Below the pieces are notes generated by a model. It did not search any database, was not told the DNA's origin, and worked only from the letters and a program-made list of their open reading frames with translations. The position numbers were made by a program, and so were the translations under genes. A stretch of 64,000 nucleotides of DNA from positions 416,698 to 480,697 of the forward strand of contig QANU01031477.1 of assembly GCA_003254905.1 (NCBI GenBank). Direction: 5' to 3'. Positions 41,010 through 52,587 of the stretch are shown here, piece after piece. The stretch comes from Nissolia schottii. Its lineage: Eukaryota > Streptophyta > Magnoliopsida > Fabales > Fabaceae. Each line of letters starts with the position of its first letter. Position 1 is the stretch's first letter.

Positions 41010-42961
41010 TAGAACTCTATGTTTATTTTTTTGTGTGACCAAAACTTAAACTTATATATTCCGTAGTAACATTTATTTGATCTGCTGGGTCAATTGTTCG
41101 CTGAAAACCAGGTATATTTGTATAAATGTATTTGTTATCACAAAAAAGGAGTATTCATTTTCATTTCAATTAGCATATATTCAACAAAGATTCCCTCACG
41201 TATCAATAAAAAAAATAAAGATTATGGGAACATTATGAAATGCTGAGATGACACCTGACCAGATAATTGAAATTTGAAAAGTTTTAAAACTAAAATAAAA
41301 TTGAAAAGCTTCTTTGAATAAGGTTTTTTGGATCTTAAGTACACATGCGAGGGAACGTCGTCAGTCTCTCATCACGCTTTACTATCAAAGTAGTATCAAT
41401 TATCAAATTCCATTTGTCGGACAAATATGGCCAGCTGCAAATTTCAAATTGTAATTCAGTATACACCAATTACATAATGAGCAAAATAAAGAGAAAGCTC
41501 TTGATGAGGCAACTACCAGCACAAAATAACCTGTTTTATATTGAACAATTGTTAATTAGACACAATGGTGACCATTCTCAAGAAGCACATCCTTCACCCA
41601 CTAAAAGCACTCCTTGTTCAAAAGCGAGAATCAAACTTGTAATTTCATATTTATAGGATCAAATTGCTTATTAATTTTGCAACTTGGTATCAATTACTCA
41701 AAGATTTTGAAGAGCACAATATATCTTCGAAGCTGAGAAGATCTTTTTTCTTATATGACAATACCTGCAAAAAAAAATGTATAGTTTGTGACGGTTTCAA
41801 TTTATTTAATTAATTATGCTTGATTAGTCTATCTTTCGTGAGGTAACCACAAAACAATCCTCACCTTCATTCTAACTAACCCGCAATTATAGTTTAAAAT
41901 ATTTTCTTTCGTGACGTAATCACATGAATCACAAGGTATGTCTCACCGTTTAGACATACCAAAATTCAAAAACCGTATATATGACTCGTAAATCATTGTT
42001 TCTGATTAGAAAAACTAATACACCAAGTCACAAAGTATGTGATTTGATTATAAGGTTTCTATTTTTTTTTTTTTGAGAATTAACAATTCTTATATAATAA
42101 AAATAGCCCCAAACATGCACTTAAATGCAATAGGAGTTATTTGTTTCACATCGATCGATCATAAAAATTGTGTAGACTTGGTTTTTCATCATAAACTAAT
42201 GCCCCTTCCCAAAGTTGTGATATACTGATATAGTAATATAGTATTTTTTTTGGTGATGTTATAGTAATGTAGTATAACACTATTTAAAATCGAAGGGATC
42301 ATTTGTAACCAAAAAAACAAAACAATGAAGTGATCATTCCATAGTCAACTTTTTTCCTTCCTTTGTCCTTGATGTAAAAATGAACTTTAGGTGCATCAAT
42401 ATGATTTTATTCCACTTAACCAAAAAAAATAAAAAATCAGGTACAACTCCATTCATCAATACTAGCAGTAATTACTTTCCCCTTATCCAATAAGTGTCCA
42501 CCATTTTCATTTTGATATATTTATAAATAATTATTTTAAAATAAATAATATTATTTATTTTTATCATGTTTTTATTAAATAAACTTAAAAAAATAAAAAT
42601 CTTAAATAAAAATAATTTTATAAAATATTAAAATTCTCAATCATTTCTTTAATATTCACATAACTCAACATAACATAAACTATGGAGAAAGTACAGTAAC
42701 AGGAAAATTATTTAGCGGAATGGAAAAATCAAGGGTAATTATAATTATATATATATAGATATATATTTAACTATAGTGACGGAATTGACCCTGTCCAAGG
42801 CAGTGCCTAACCTCGGAATAGGGTGGGACCCATAGTACCCCCTCGGGGTGTAAAGAGTATAATTCCCCTGGCGTGAGCGTGAGGGTGGGGGCAAATAGAA
42901 ACGTTTCGAAAATATTTGGAAAGCAAAATTAAAAACGCTAGAGAGAAGGGACGCAAATCGC

Positions 42962-43039
42962 ATGAGAGTGGAAGAGGTACCTCATTCACCGTTACCACCA
43001 CCTCCACCTCTTCTCTTCCGTTCACATTCATATTGCTAA
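42962..43039 (+). other. Possible upstream ORF in the transporter leader
   Basis: An ATG at 42962 opens a 25-codon frame (Pro-rich in the middle) that stops at 43037-43039, before the main ATG at 43126 and out of frame with it. If the transcript starts upstream of 42962 it could reduce translation. The transcription start is not known. Confidence 0.3.
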
Positions 43040-43085
43040 GCTCCTTCCTTCTCTTCTGTTTGGATTTTGGATCTGAACAAAAGTT

Positions 43086-43122
43086 GAAGAAGAAGAAGAA
43101 GAAGAAGAAGAAGAAGAAGAAG
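43086..43122. repeat. (GAA)n microsatellite in the transporter 5' leader
   Basis: About twelve GAA units end three bases before the start codon at 43126. The frame stays open upstream through this run (as Lys codons) but has no in-frame ATG before 43126, so the annotated start is the first usable one. Confidence 0.9.
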
Positions 43123-43125
43123 GAG

Positions 43126-46100
43126 ATGGAAGAGAGCCTCATTTTCCAGTGGCCTGTCATCAGATCTCTCTTGTCAATCCTTCAGTGGTGGGCTTTCAAT
43201 GTCACCGTTATCATCGTTAACAAGTGGATCTTCCAGGTCTCTCTCTCTCTCCTCCTTTCATGTACAACAATTTTATTTAAATCTCTTCTTGCTTGCGTAA
43301 TTAGATTTCTAAACAACGACGGATTCTGCTCTTCTTTTCTAATTCAGGAATTTCCTTGTTTAATTTCCCTGTTTTTGCTTGATTTTATATGCTGTTACAG
43401 GAAGAATTGACGATCTGTGAAGTTCTATTAGATTCTACCGTATAGCAGTAGCATGCAGCTCGAGACTGATGCTTGCTATATTAAGAATTGCTACGCGTTA
43501 CTACTGTTTTTTTCATGTAATATATGCATTTTAATTTCCATGTTTGGTGTTACCTCTCTAACTCTGTTCATTGAGCTAGCTGGACCTGTTGCGTTTCCGA
43601 ATTTTTGCTGATCTATCTATGTACTCGTCCGTTACTTTTATATGCGTGCTGCTGAATTTAATTCTCTGCTGTTGTTTGTGTTTATGATGGCATTTGAGCT
43701 GCGTACAGTGCTTGCTAATCGTTGTGAATTCCTTTTTTCGGATCTTGGATTCTTCGTGAGAACTCAAACAGTTGAAACAAAAATATGAAAATCCTGTGAT
43801 GTAATTGTCATACTCCGGGACATATAATTTAGTGTGGCTTTAAATGCATTGAGAATTGATCCTGACCGGTGTTTGTGTAACTAATTTGTGAACAAACAAT
43901 TGTGGCTTTAAAAGCTTCTTGAAATGTGTCTTTTCCTTTCATGAAGAGTAGGCTTTCTCCTGGTGTTAAATGTCTATAATACATACTCAGTTCTGTTTTT
44001 TGCTGGTCATGAAGAGGCCGATGGTTTTCTGAAGTTGTATTCCTGGTTCTCCGAACTACATTTCGAAGGGATTTATTCTTTATCTTTTACTTCATTATGA
44101 CATTGATGTGTTGAACAAAGCTTGTTACGAGGATCTTAATGATTCTGAATTTCTGGTTACCTGATTGTTTAGATCTTTTATGTACTTGTGCCATCTATTA
44201 GGAATAAATATTTTATCTATCTTTATCACTTATTCCACCATCCATTTCTGTGTGTGTAGGATTTATTCTCTTTGGCATTGCCTGTTCAATTATCATTTCA
44301 AAAACTTACATGGGTTATATAACAAGTGCTTTGAATTATTATTTTTTTTGGCAGAAATTGGATTTCAAGTTTCCCCTATCAGTATCATGTGTCCATTTCA
44401 TCTGCTCAGCCATCGGAGCATATATAGTAATTCACGTGCTGAAGCTTAAACCACTGATAACTGTTGACCCTGTAGATCGCTGGAGAAGAATCTTCCCAAT
44501 GTCATTTGTGTTCTGTATTAACATAGTGCTAGGGAATGTGAGCCTACGATACATTCCAGTTTCTTTTATGCAGACAATAAAGTCATTCACGCCTGCAACC
44601 ACAGGTAAACTTCAATAATTGGTAACATTTCATATTTGCTACCTGCTCTATATTGAGACTTTGAGGGTACATTCACCTGACTGTGATGAACCGCCACAGT
44701 TGTTTTGCAATGGCTAGTGTGGAGGAAGTATTTTGAATGGCGTATTTGGGCTTCTCTTATACCCATTGTTGGAGGGATTCTTCTTACATCTGTAACAGAG
44801 CTTAGCTTTAACATGTTCGGATTTTGTGCTGCCTTATTTGGCTGCTTGGCTACATCTACGAAGACTATCCTAGCAGAATCTCTGCTGCACGGATACAAAT
44901 TTGACAGGTACAGTCTCTATACTTGCATTTTATTGATTGTTTGTTACTTTTTATTTTGACTTTCAATGTTTCCTTTCTCTTTTCTTCTCTTTCTGGGTTT
45001 TATGTAGCTTTCCAGTTATTTGCATGTTTGTAATGCCTACTCGTTATAATGGACAATGAGTTTTTAACTCTACATCTACTTTGTCAGTCCAGTTTTTTTA
45101 TGTTTCAAATTAACTTTTTCCTCATTGTGGAGATAGTAAGTACTATGCATTGGAGCTGTAAACATCTTTGGCTGCTGCCAAATTTGATGATATAAACTGC
45201 TGCCAGCATCTATAAGGCACACAATTATATATGCATACTAGACAGAAATTTGCTGAACACATACACAAAAATCTTGTGTTATACAATAACATTAAAGTGG
45301 AAGTGTGCTTAGCATGGTTGGTGGAAATAATTCATTTTTATCTAGATTTCACTGTTGGGTGTAAACTTGCTTCACTTTGAATTGACCAACTTACATATGA
45401 ATATGCCCTAAATCATATTTATGGAGAGGTAAAACTTTTGTAAAATCTTGTTCTCTTTTGTGATTTCTATGCTGACATTGGACATCCATATATGGCATTT
45501 TGCCATATATAACCATTTTGGCAGAATGCACTTTCCCAAACTTACTGTATCCTACATAGACCTATCTATGCCTTGAATATTCATTTAATTCCTTGCTGAA
45601 TGGGAAAAAGAAAAAGAAGATTGATGCAAGACGAAGATTTTGCTTTGGCTTCTCTCCTTTTTTTATCTTACTTTTTTTGGCTTCAATTTAGATTCCAAAG
45701 GCTGCAATTTTATGACTAGTATGAAAATCAGTGTTTATTGTTGTAGCTAAGCAGTCATTGTGTTAACATCTAAGAAAGCATTTCATCAACATTGGCTGAG
45801 GTTTTGAATTGTGAACAATGTTTTGAGTTCCTTTTGTATGTTTGCTTCAGAAAAAAGGAAGTGTTGCCTCTGGATAACCAGTGACCTTTTATCACTTGCA
45901 GTTGTCTTAGCTATGTTGTATAGTGTTCTATCGCGTATGTGTAGGTTTCTATGAATTGCTTTGGCATGCTTTTTTTGCAGTACACAAGTTAATTTTTCTT
46001 TCTGTCTCTTCAGCATAAACACAGTTTATTACATGGCACCTTTTGCAACCATGATATTGGCGCTTCCTGCTTTGTTACTTGAAGGCAATGGAATTCTTGA

Positions 46101-46856
46101 CTGGCTATATACCCATCCTTATCCTTGGTCGGCCCTCATCATTATTTTTAGCTCTGGGGTTTTGGCTTTCTGTCTTAACTTTTCCATCTTTTATGTGATT
46201 CACTCCACCACTGCTGTAACATTCAATGTTGCTGGAAACCTTAAGGTGAGATCTATCGGCAATTCAAATGCTTCAAGCTACTATATTTTCCAGTCTTTAG
46301 CATTCAAAATCATCACGGTGGTTGTTAATTAGTTTGATCCGTGTATTTTGATATACTGTCCATTTTTTGCTATGTTGTACCTAGAGAAAATGTATCCTCA
46401 CTATTACTATTCCTATAAGGGATACCGCTTTGCCCTCTTTACATTTTATTTTTTCTGTTACATGTGTTGCCTTTACCTTTGCTTCATAGTTTCATTGAAT
46501 TTACTAATCATCATTCTTCAACTTAGATTGTTTCTTCTTTTGTTAATGGTGAAATCAAACTATGATATTTTTTACATTATAATTATTCTGCATTTTTCAA
46601 ATTAACCGGAATCATGTTTTTTGTGCAGGTTGCAGTTGCTGTCCTGATTTCTTGGCTTATATTTAGGAACCCAATTTCATATTTAAATGCTGTTGGATGT
46701 GCCGTGACTCTTGTGGGATGTACATTCTATGGTTATGTCAGGAATATGATCTCCCAACAGCCACCAGTTCCTGGAACTCCTCGGACACCCAGGACCCCTC
46801 GGAGTAAGATGGAGTTGCTTCCTCTTGTAAATGATAAATTAGATGATAAGGTCTAA
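43126..46856 (+). CDS. UDP-GALT1: UDP-galactose transporter 1-type nucleotide-sugar transporter
   Basis: A Golgi-type multi-pass carrier of the TPT/NST (drug/metabolite transporter) superfamily; its close Arabidopsis relative At1g77610 carries UDP-galactose into the Golgi lumen. Exons: 43126-43236, 44355-44604, 44700-44907, 46014-46245, 46629-46856, all GT-AG, 342 aa. Landmarks: QWWAFNVTVIIVNKWIFQ in exon 1, KLDFKFPLSVSCVHFICS and RRIFPMSFVFCINIVLGNVS in exon 2, GFCAALFGCLATSTKTILAE in exon 3, STTAVTFNVAGNLK in exon 4, and a short tail with PGTPRTPRTPR and LLPLVNDKLDDKV. About ten hydrophobic spans are expected. The N-terminus is a few residues longer than the Arabidopsis protein as I recall it. 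No breaks; an active gene is likely. The substrate is inferred from family resemblance. Confidence 0.94.
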
Positions 46857-49800
46857 TTGGCTTATAGCTACGTACCAGGTTTCTGCCGTTTGGAAGGCAG
46901 TAACAGTCATAGTAATAGATACAAAAAAGATAAAACAGTGACTTTGGTTATTTATTCTGTTAGGTTACCCACAATTTTTAATATATTGTTTTTCTTTACT
47001 TTTCCATTTTTCCTTTTAACCCATCGTCTTGGTCATTTTTTCTATTTTCTATCGTAGAGTTATTTTGCCTTTTCTTTTATTTGTTGCTACTTTGTATTGT
47101 GTATGGACTTATGCTACAGTCTATTATTCATTAATGTTAATTTATTGTTGTATTTATTAATGCGAACGAATTGGATGAACGTACCTTTGAGTATCTTCTT
47201 AAAACTTATTATTCGTTATTGGTAAGTTTTAAGGCCGAATTCGCCTGTTACCAGTTCAACACGAACAGTATGTGGAACGGCTCGTTAGCACTTCGAATGC
47301 ATATGATTTACAAACCACGTAGATGGTTTTTGTTGGCGTTTAACTGTTATAGGTTACTTGTTTTTATTTTTTATTATTCTAATTCAAGCACCACTAAGAT
47401 GTGATGGAATTACTGAAAATGACTTATGATTTAATTTGCAAAATTAAATTGATGATAACAAATATGGTATGAATATTTTAATGCGTGTTAGTATTTTAGG
47501 TCAATGATTGTTTCAAGTCCAAATTTGTTTTAGCCAAAAATAACTCAGCCCAAGTTTGTTCTTGATGCAATGGGAAAATTAAAAGAATCAGCTATAGCAT
47601 ACACGGTCCAACAAGAAGCTTATGGAGCCCAAAAGGAATTAGCCCACCAAGTTAGACAAAGATAGGGAAAAAGCTGAAGTCCTCACATCTCAATTAGATA
47701 GAACAAAGAAGAAACTACAACCCAATGAAAATTAAAGAGAAGCAGCGACAACCCAAGAAGAATGGTCCAAAGGAAATGAGAGAAGAAAGAGAAACTGCAG
47801 CAGCTGTCAAAGAAAGAAATTGAAAACAAATTCTCATTGGGAATAGAAATGGAAGCCGTGTTACAGCAACCATAAGGCTGTCAGGCTTCGGAATAAAGAA
47901 ATGAAAAGAAAGAAATATAACAAAAGCAACAAGTCGTGACGAGGAAAGAAAGGAGGAACAACAAGTGGTTTTGACATTTATATGGTTTGGAAGAGAGAGA
48001 AATCTAAATATATGGGCTAAAATGTAATATTATAGGAGTATGGGGCAAATTTCTGAAATTTCCACGATTTAGGGAGATTTCAGAAATTTCGCAAAAAAAG
48101 AAAAGAAAAAAGAAAAGGGCAGAGAGCATGGGATTCCGCGTGGGGGACATGGTTCTGAAATCTCCACGGGTCAGGAAAATTTCAGAAATTTCACAAAAAA
48201 AAAATAAAGAAAAGGGGAGAGAGCATGGGATTCCGCGTGGGGGACANTGTATGTTTTTGTTCTATGTGGATAAACACAAAACCAAATGCACACCCCTCTC
48301 TCGTAGTGTAATGGAAAATCAAAAGTCATATGAAATTCTGATGCCATCAAACCCTCAATTATGCAACTTCTAAACTGAGGCTTATCATTACAATACAAGA
48401 TATCATATATGATTAATCTAATGATATACTATAAACAAATTGGGGTTCACTTGCTTCGGTAAATTTAAACCGATTTTTCTCTACTTTCTTGCAGTTTCCT
48501 CTCAATCATTGGCGAAGAAACATAATATACAAAGCCAATGCATCATATAAGCATGTGCGAACCACAAGTGGAGAGATTGTTTTATATAAATGTATCAACA
48601 CTATCCAAGAGACAAATCACACGCTTTGAAGCGGCTACGTTGATGAGGCTCCCACTCAATGGAGTTTGGGAAATGTAGATATACGTAATGTTATCCTTAC
48701 AAGTGAAGAGACTGTTTTAGAAATTTGAACTTGTAACCATTAAGTCATAAGGCATGAACTACACCATTACACCAAAAATCACCCTATTATAAATTACATT
48801 CAATATATCACCAGAAAAAGCATACATTTCTTCGATAGGAGTGACTATCAGATCTACTGGACCAATAGACCACACATGGATTGGAGCAAACAAGAAGAAA
48901 TATGAGTGCATTGCACCAATCGACACATGTCTCATAGTGTAGCCACTTTCATTAATCCTTCATTTATTTCATTACCATAGACCAATCATTTTTGTCCTGC
49001 AAGGGCCAATTTAGCCTGATACAACTTAAATTGCTCATCAGTTTCCTTATCATGGCGGTTAAGAATAAAAATAAATCTGAGTGGGAATTTCAAATTGTTT
49101 AAAAAAAAAACATAAAATTTCTATAATTTTTTAATAAAACAATATTGCTGCAATATAAGTATAATAAAGTTAAATGGACGTGTATATTTTAACATGAATT
49201 GATTTTAATAATTTTTTTTTTGTTGTTGTATCATAATGAAATTTTATTGAAACCATCCTAAGATGGTGACAACAAAGATGCACAAAGTAAAAAATGAAAT
49301 TCACAGCTACAAGTGACAATAATCGATGCTAAAATCTCTTATAGTCCTGCTACACGTACACCAAAAAATATACATCATACATACACCCTATAATTATACA
49401 TAAAGTTTGTGTTTTAATGCATGTAATGTTTGTGCACCTAATTAAGTATAATTGAGAATATCATCTATAAGTTTGTAATGTTTGTGCACTCATGAGAATA
49501 AAGTTTGTGCATTATTAATGGTGTATATATAAGTGTATAAAATTGGGTGTACATGTAGCTTTTTTGAATCTCTTATAACCAGAACACAAAATTCTAGAAA
49601 GAAATGAAAATAGAAGATACATATTGTGCACCGACAAAATAGGAAAACCGAACAATGTATACTAAGAGGAACATGCAGGACAAAAAAAAATATTTTCCAC
49701 CCTTGCTTATTGCCACTATTGTACTTTTTTGTACTTGCTTCTTCTTTTCTTCTTCTTTCGGCAGCTTCCAGCTTGTGCTTCTTGGATTTATTTCTCTTCA

Positions 49801-50074
49801 CACATCATATTGATATTGGCTCTTCATCTTATATTGTTATTTGCTCCTTTTTTAATGTTATCTTTCTATTATAAATTTCCTCTTCCTCCGATTATGATGT
49901 TTTTATTGTTTGCTTTTGCTTTCTTTTCCTTTTGTTTTGTCAATTGTAGTTCTTTATCTGAGTTTTCATCTGAGGTTATTCTTATTGGAGAATGTAGTTC
50001 CTGAATAAATTTTGACATGTATTATTTGGGCAAACCTTAGACCACCAAACAATTGTGATACGTGCAAAGTGCTA
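46857..50074. other. Transporter 3' region and intergenic DNA
   Basis: The first few hundred bases are probably the 3' UTR (T-rich with TTTATTTGTTGC). From about 47550 to 48000 the sequence is purine-rich and balanced, possibly retroelement-derived, but no domain is readable. A tandem repeat with an N is listed separately. 49080-50070 is AT-rich; overlapping T-rich hydrophobic frames there look like chance. Confidence 0.4.
48053..48246. repeat. Two copies of a 97-bp tandem unit ending at an N
   Basis: Each unit contains TTTCTGAAAT-type inverted arms (TTCTGAAAT ... ATTTCAGAA), an A/G-rich run, and AGAGAGCATGGGATTCCGCG. The latter starts at 48121 and 48218, 97 bases apart. The second unit stops at GGGGGACA and is followed by the undetermined base at 48247, after which the sequence is unrelated. 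Confidence 0.85.
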
Positions 50075-50516
50075 GAAAATGGATGGCGCTAAAGCATGTG
50101 ACCTATACCTAGCCTTCGGGGCAAGCGTTAGGACTCGACGAGGAGGAGGGCGCAACGGTCGCTGTAAAACCTCGGGCACAAGACCGAGCGTAGCGGCCGT
50201 CGGTGCAGATCTTGGTGGTACTAGCAAATATTCAAATGAGAACTTTGAAGAACGAAGAGGGGAAAAGTTCCATGTGAATGGCACTTGTACGTGGGTTAGT
50301 CAATCCTAAGAGATGGGGAAGCCCATCTAATAGCGCTCTGAGCACATACTCTGAATGAGAAAGGTTAAAATTCTTGAACTGGGTTGTGGTGGATGATGAA
50401 AACGTTAGGGGGTCCAGAGACATGGCCGGGAGTCTTAGGAAGGGTTATCTTTTCTATTTAATAGGCAGCTCACTCTGAAAATGGCTCAACCGGAGGCAGG
50501 GCCAAGTGGCTGGAAT
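50075..50516 (+). pseudogene. Decayed fragment of a nuclear 26S rRNA gene
   Basis: About 440 bases follow plant 25S/26S rRNA in order: AAATGGATGGCGCT, ACCTATACC, GGGGCAAG, GAGGAGGGCGC, GGTCGCTG, GCGGCCGTCGGTGCAGATCT, TGGTGGTACTAGCAAATATT, GAGAACTTTGAAG, GAGGGGAAAAGTTCCATGTG, GGGTTAGTCAATCCTAAGAG, GTTATCTTTTCT, CAACCGGAGGCAGGG. Many differences from the functional sequence are C-to-T or G-to-A at former CG sites, plus small deletions. Both ends stop abruptly inside the rRNA, so it is a pseudogene insertion and not part of an rDNA array. The identification rests on my memory of plant 26S rRNA. Confidence 0.9.
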
Positions 50517-51464
50517 AAAATCAAAGTTCCACACATCAAAACCATTCACAAATATACATATATTATAAAAAAGGATAAATAAAATTAAAACACAAACATT
50601 TGATCATGGTCAAGGATCATACTCATTTGTTGAAGTAACATCTGTATAACACATTTCTTTATAAGTAATTTCTGACGTCATTTCAAACTTGCTACCTTGA
50701 AGTTTAACCTAACACTAACATACAAATATAATAAAAGAAAATAGTCGTTATCCATTATAGCACACAAGGACTACTAAACCAAAATGATCAAATATGGAGA
50801 ATACAAAGATTTAAGGGTGAACTTAAGAATACAAATATATATAATGATAAATGTTCCTTAATTCTAGTGACTGTTGTCTTAAAAGAATTAATGATCCAAT
50901 TTGATGGTTACACAATTAATTTGAATGAACCTAAATTTCAAATGTTTAAAAACTAATTAGAGATATTATTTTTAGATGTAAAACCATAGTTGATTCTTAT
51001 GATCCAAATTATCCTTCTGAAACTAAATTGACAGTAAAACTAAAGGGGCTATATGAGCAATTTAACTGATCATTATTAAAATATTCTAGATGTATGTCTA
51101 CATGTAAATAACCAGAATAGGACTTCTTTACAAAATTTAATTATTTATCAAAATTTTGAAATTTTCAAAAGAAAAGCATCAATACTTTTCCAATGAAAGC
51201 CCCTCTAATTTATAAAGTTAAGAAGGGTTCAATTAATAATATTTGGTGAGATTTTGATGGGCGAGCTTCACAGTGACATACATAAGCAAAACCAACTTCA
51301 CAGTAGTGCTTCAAATATTTGTAGAAAACAAAAAGACCTCTAAAATTTTTTTAGCTTTTAAAGGGATAAGCTTATATTTGCCCCAATATACTTCAACATT
51401 TGCTCTTAAGTTATACCCCTAAAACACAAAGGATTCTCTGTAAATAAAAAATTATGACCAAAGT
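50517..51464. other. Intergenic, AT-rich
   Basis: No frame or motif that I can assign. Minus-strand sequence from about 51240 may be a continuation of the copia relic to its right, but stops break every frame. Confidence 0.35.
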
Positions 51465-52190
51465 TAGTTTTGCCACAGGAGAGAAGGTATCCTGGAAATC
51501 AATGCCAGGTTATTGTGTGTAATCCTTAACCACCAATCGAGCCTTGTATCTATCAATGCTGCCATCTGATTTGTGCTTGATTTTATAAACCCATCTACAT
51601 CCAATTTTATGCTTGCCTTCAGGTAAAGGAACCAAATCCCAAGTGTCATTCGATCCCATAGCATCTATTTCCTCTATCATAGCTTGTCTCCATTCACGAA
51701 AATCAACAACTTGGGTGAGAGAGATGATGAACTAAAACAACAATTTCTGCATAGTCACTATTGAAATCCTCAAAGGAACTCGATGAAAAAAACCAAGATC
51801 CTGAGAATTTGGGTGAGAAATCCACCTCAGTGCTTTGTGAAATCACCAGAAAAAGTTCAAGAACAGAATAGAAGTTCAAGACATTTCTAAAAATTCGCAG
51901 TAAGAGGGAGTAGAATTGAAGAATTGAGATCGCAATGGAGAAAAAAAATGAGAATTTTGAGAAGAAATGCGGAAAAATTCATCTAATATCATGTTGAAAC
52001 TGAAGAATATTGATTAGAATGAATGAATGTTGCATTACTTGGCTTACAAGCCAACTATTTATACAAGAGTTGTTTGTTGTTTGTTGTCATAACAGCAATA
52101 ACAGAATAACAACAATAACAGAAAAATTGACCGTTATAATACAAAGGAAAACAATAACTAACTTACTTAACTACCAAGTTAAATAACTAA
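51465..52190 (-). mobile_element. Deleted Ty1/copia relic on the minus strand
   Basis: On the minus strand, 52190 to about 51995 looks like an LTR (contains TATAAATAGTTGGC, a good TATA context, and ends TTCAACA), followed by TGATATTAGATG, a decayed primer binding site of the initiator-tRNA-Met type. After a short internal part, 51715-51465 encodes the RT N-terminus: FREWRQAMIEEIDAM, DTWDLVPLPEGK, GCRWVYKIKHKSDG, RYKARLVVK, then after a stop DFQDTFSPVAKL. The gag, protease, integrase and remaining pol are missing. Its LTR outer end meets the N at 52192. Confidence 0.75.
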
Positions 52191-52192
52191 TN

Positions 52193-52533
52193 TTGAGAGT
52201 TTGTTTTTGAATTGGTGTTTGTAATTTGAAAGTCTTGTGAAAGAAGAGTCATTTACGTGTTTGAAGAACTGGACGTAGATTCCTAACTCTTAGGAATAGA
52301 ACCAGTATAAATTTTGTGTGTGATTCTATCTTCCTTTCATTATTTACATATTCCATCTTTAAAAAAGGAAATCCTTTTTTTTAAAAGAACCTTTTTCGGA
52401 AATCTTGTCTCCCTGAATATAAGGAGATATCTCCTGAAACTTAAGGAGATAACCTTTCTAAAGAAAGTTTCATTTTCTATAAAAAGTTCATGCTTAGATT
52501 CAACTCCTTTCTCTAAGCCATATTAAACCACCA
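52193..52533 (+). repeat. 5' LTR of the + strand copia element (left end lost)
   Basis: It aligns over its whole length with 57351-57676 and ends ACCACCA directly before the primer binding site. A segment with an extra CTTTTTTTTAAAAG and a few indels separates the two copies. The true LTR start with TG is not visible because the sequence begins at the N. Confidence 0.8.
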
Positions 52534-52587
52534 ATTGGTACTAGAACGCTGAAGAGCAAAGATTCATAACTTAGAGAAGAAAACCAA

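Larger units (their letters stand above)
38446..42961. other. Intergenic, about 4.5 kb
   Basis: No protein gene recognised. Includes a tandem duplication at 39072-39300 and a foldback element at 40758-41009 (listed separately). From 42770 to 42900 there is a GC-rich segment (CCTCGG, GGGTGGGACCC, CCCCTCGGGG) directly upstream of the sugar transporter gene, probably its core promoter or 5' leader. Confidence 0.4.

Noticed and set aside
42770..42900. Organellar DNA insertion upstream of the transporter
   Set aside because: The GC-rich patch could not be matched to any plastid or mitochondrial gene that I recognise; promoter or leader is simpler.
50072..50309. Frames on both strands of 63-76 codons
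   Set aside because: They lie on the 26S rRNA fragment; such frames are a known artefact of rDNA.
51464..51664. A frame of 66 codons listed on the minus strand at the copia relic
   Set aside because: Kept only as part of the copia reverse transcriptase fragment (another minus frame has the DTWDLVPLPEGK motif); not a separate gene.
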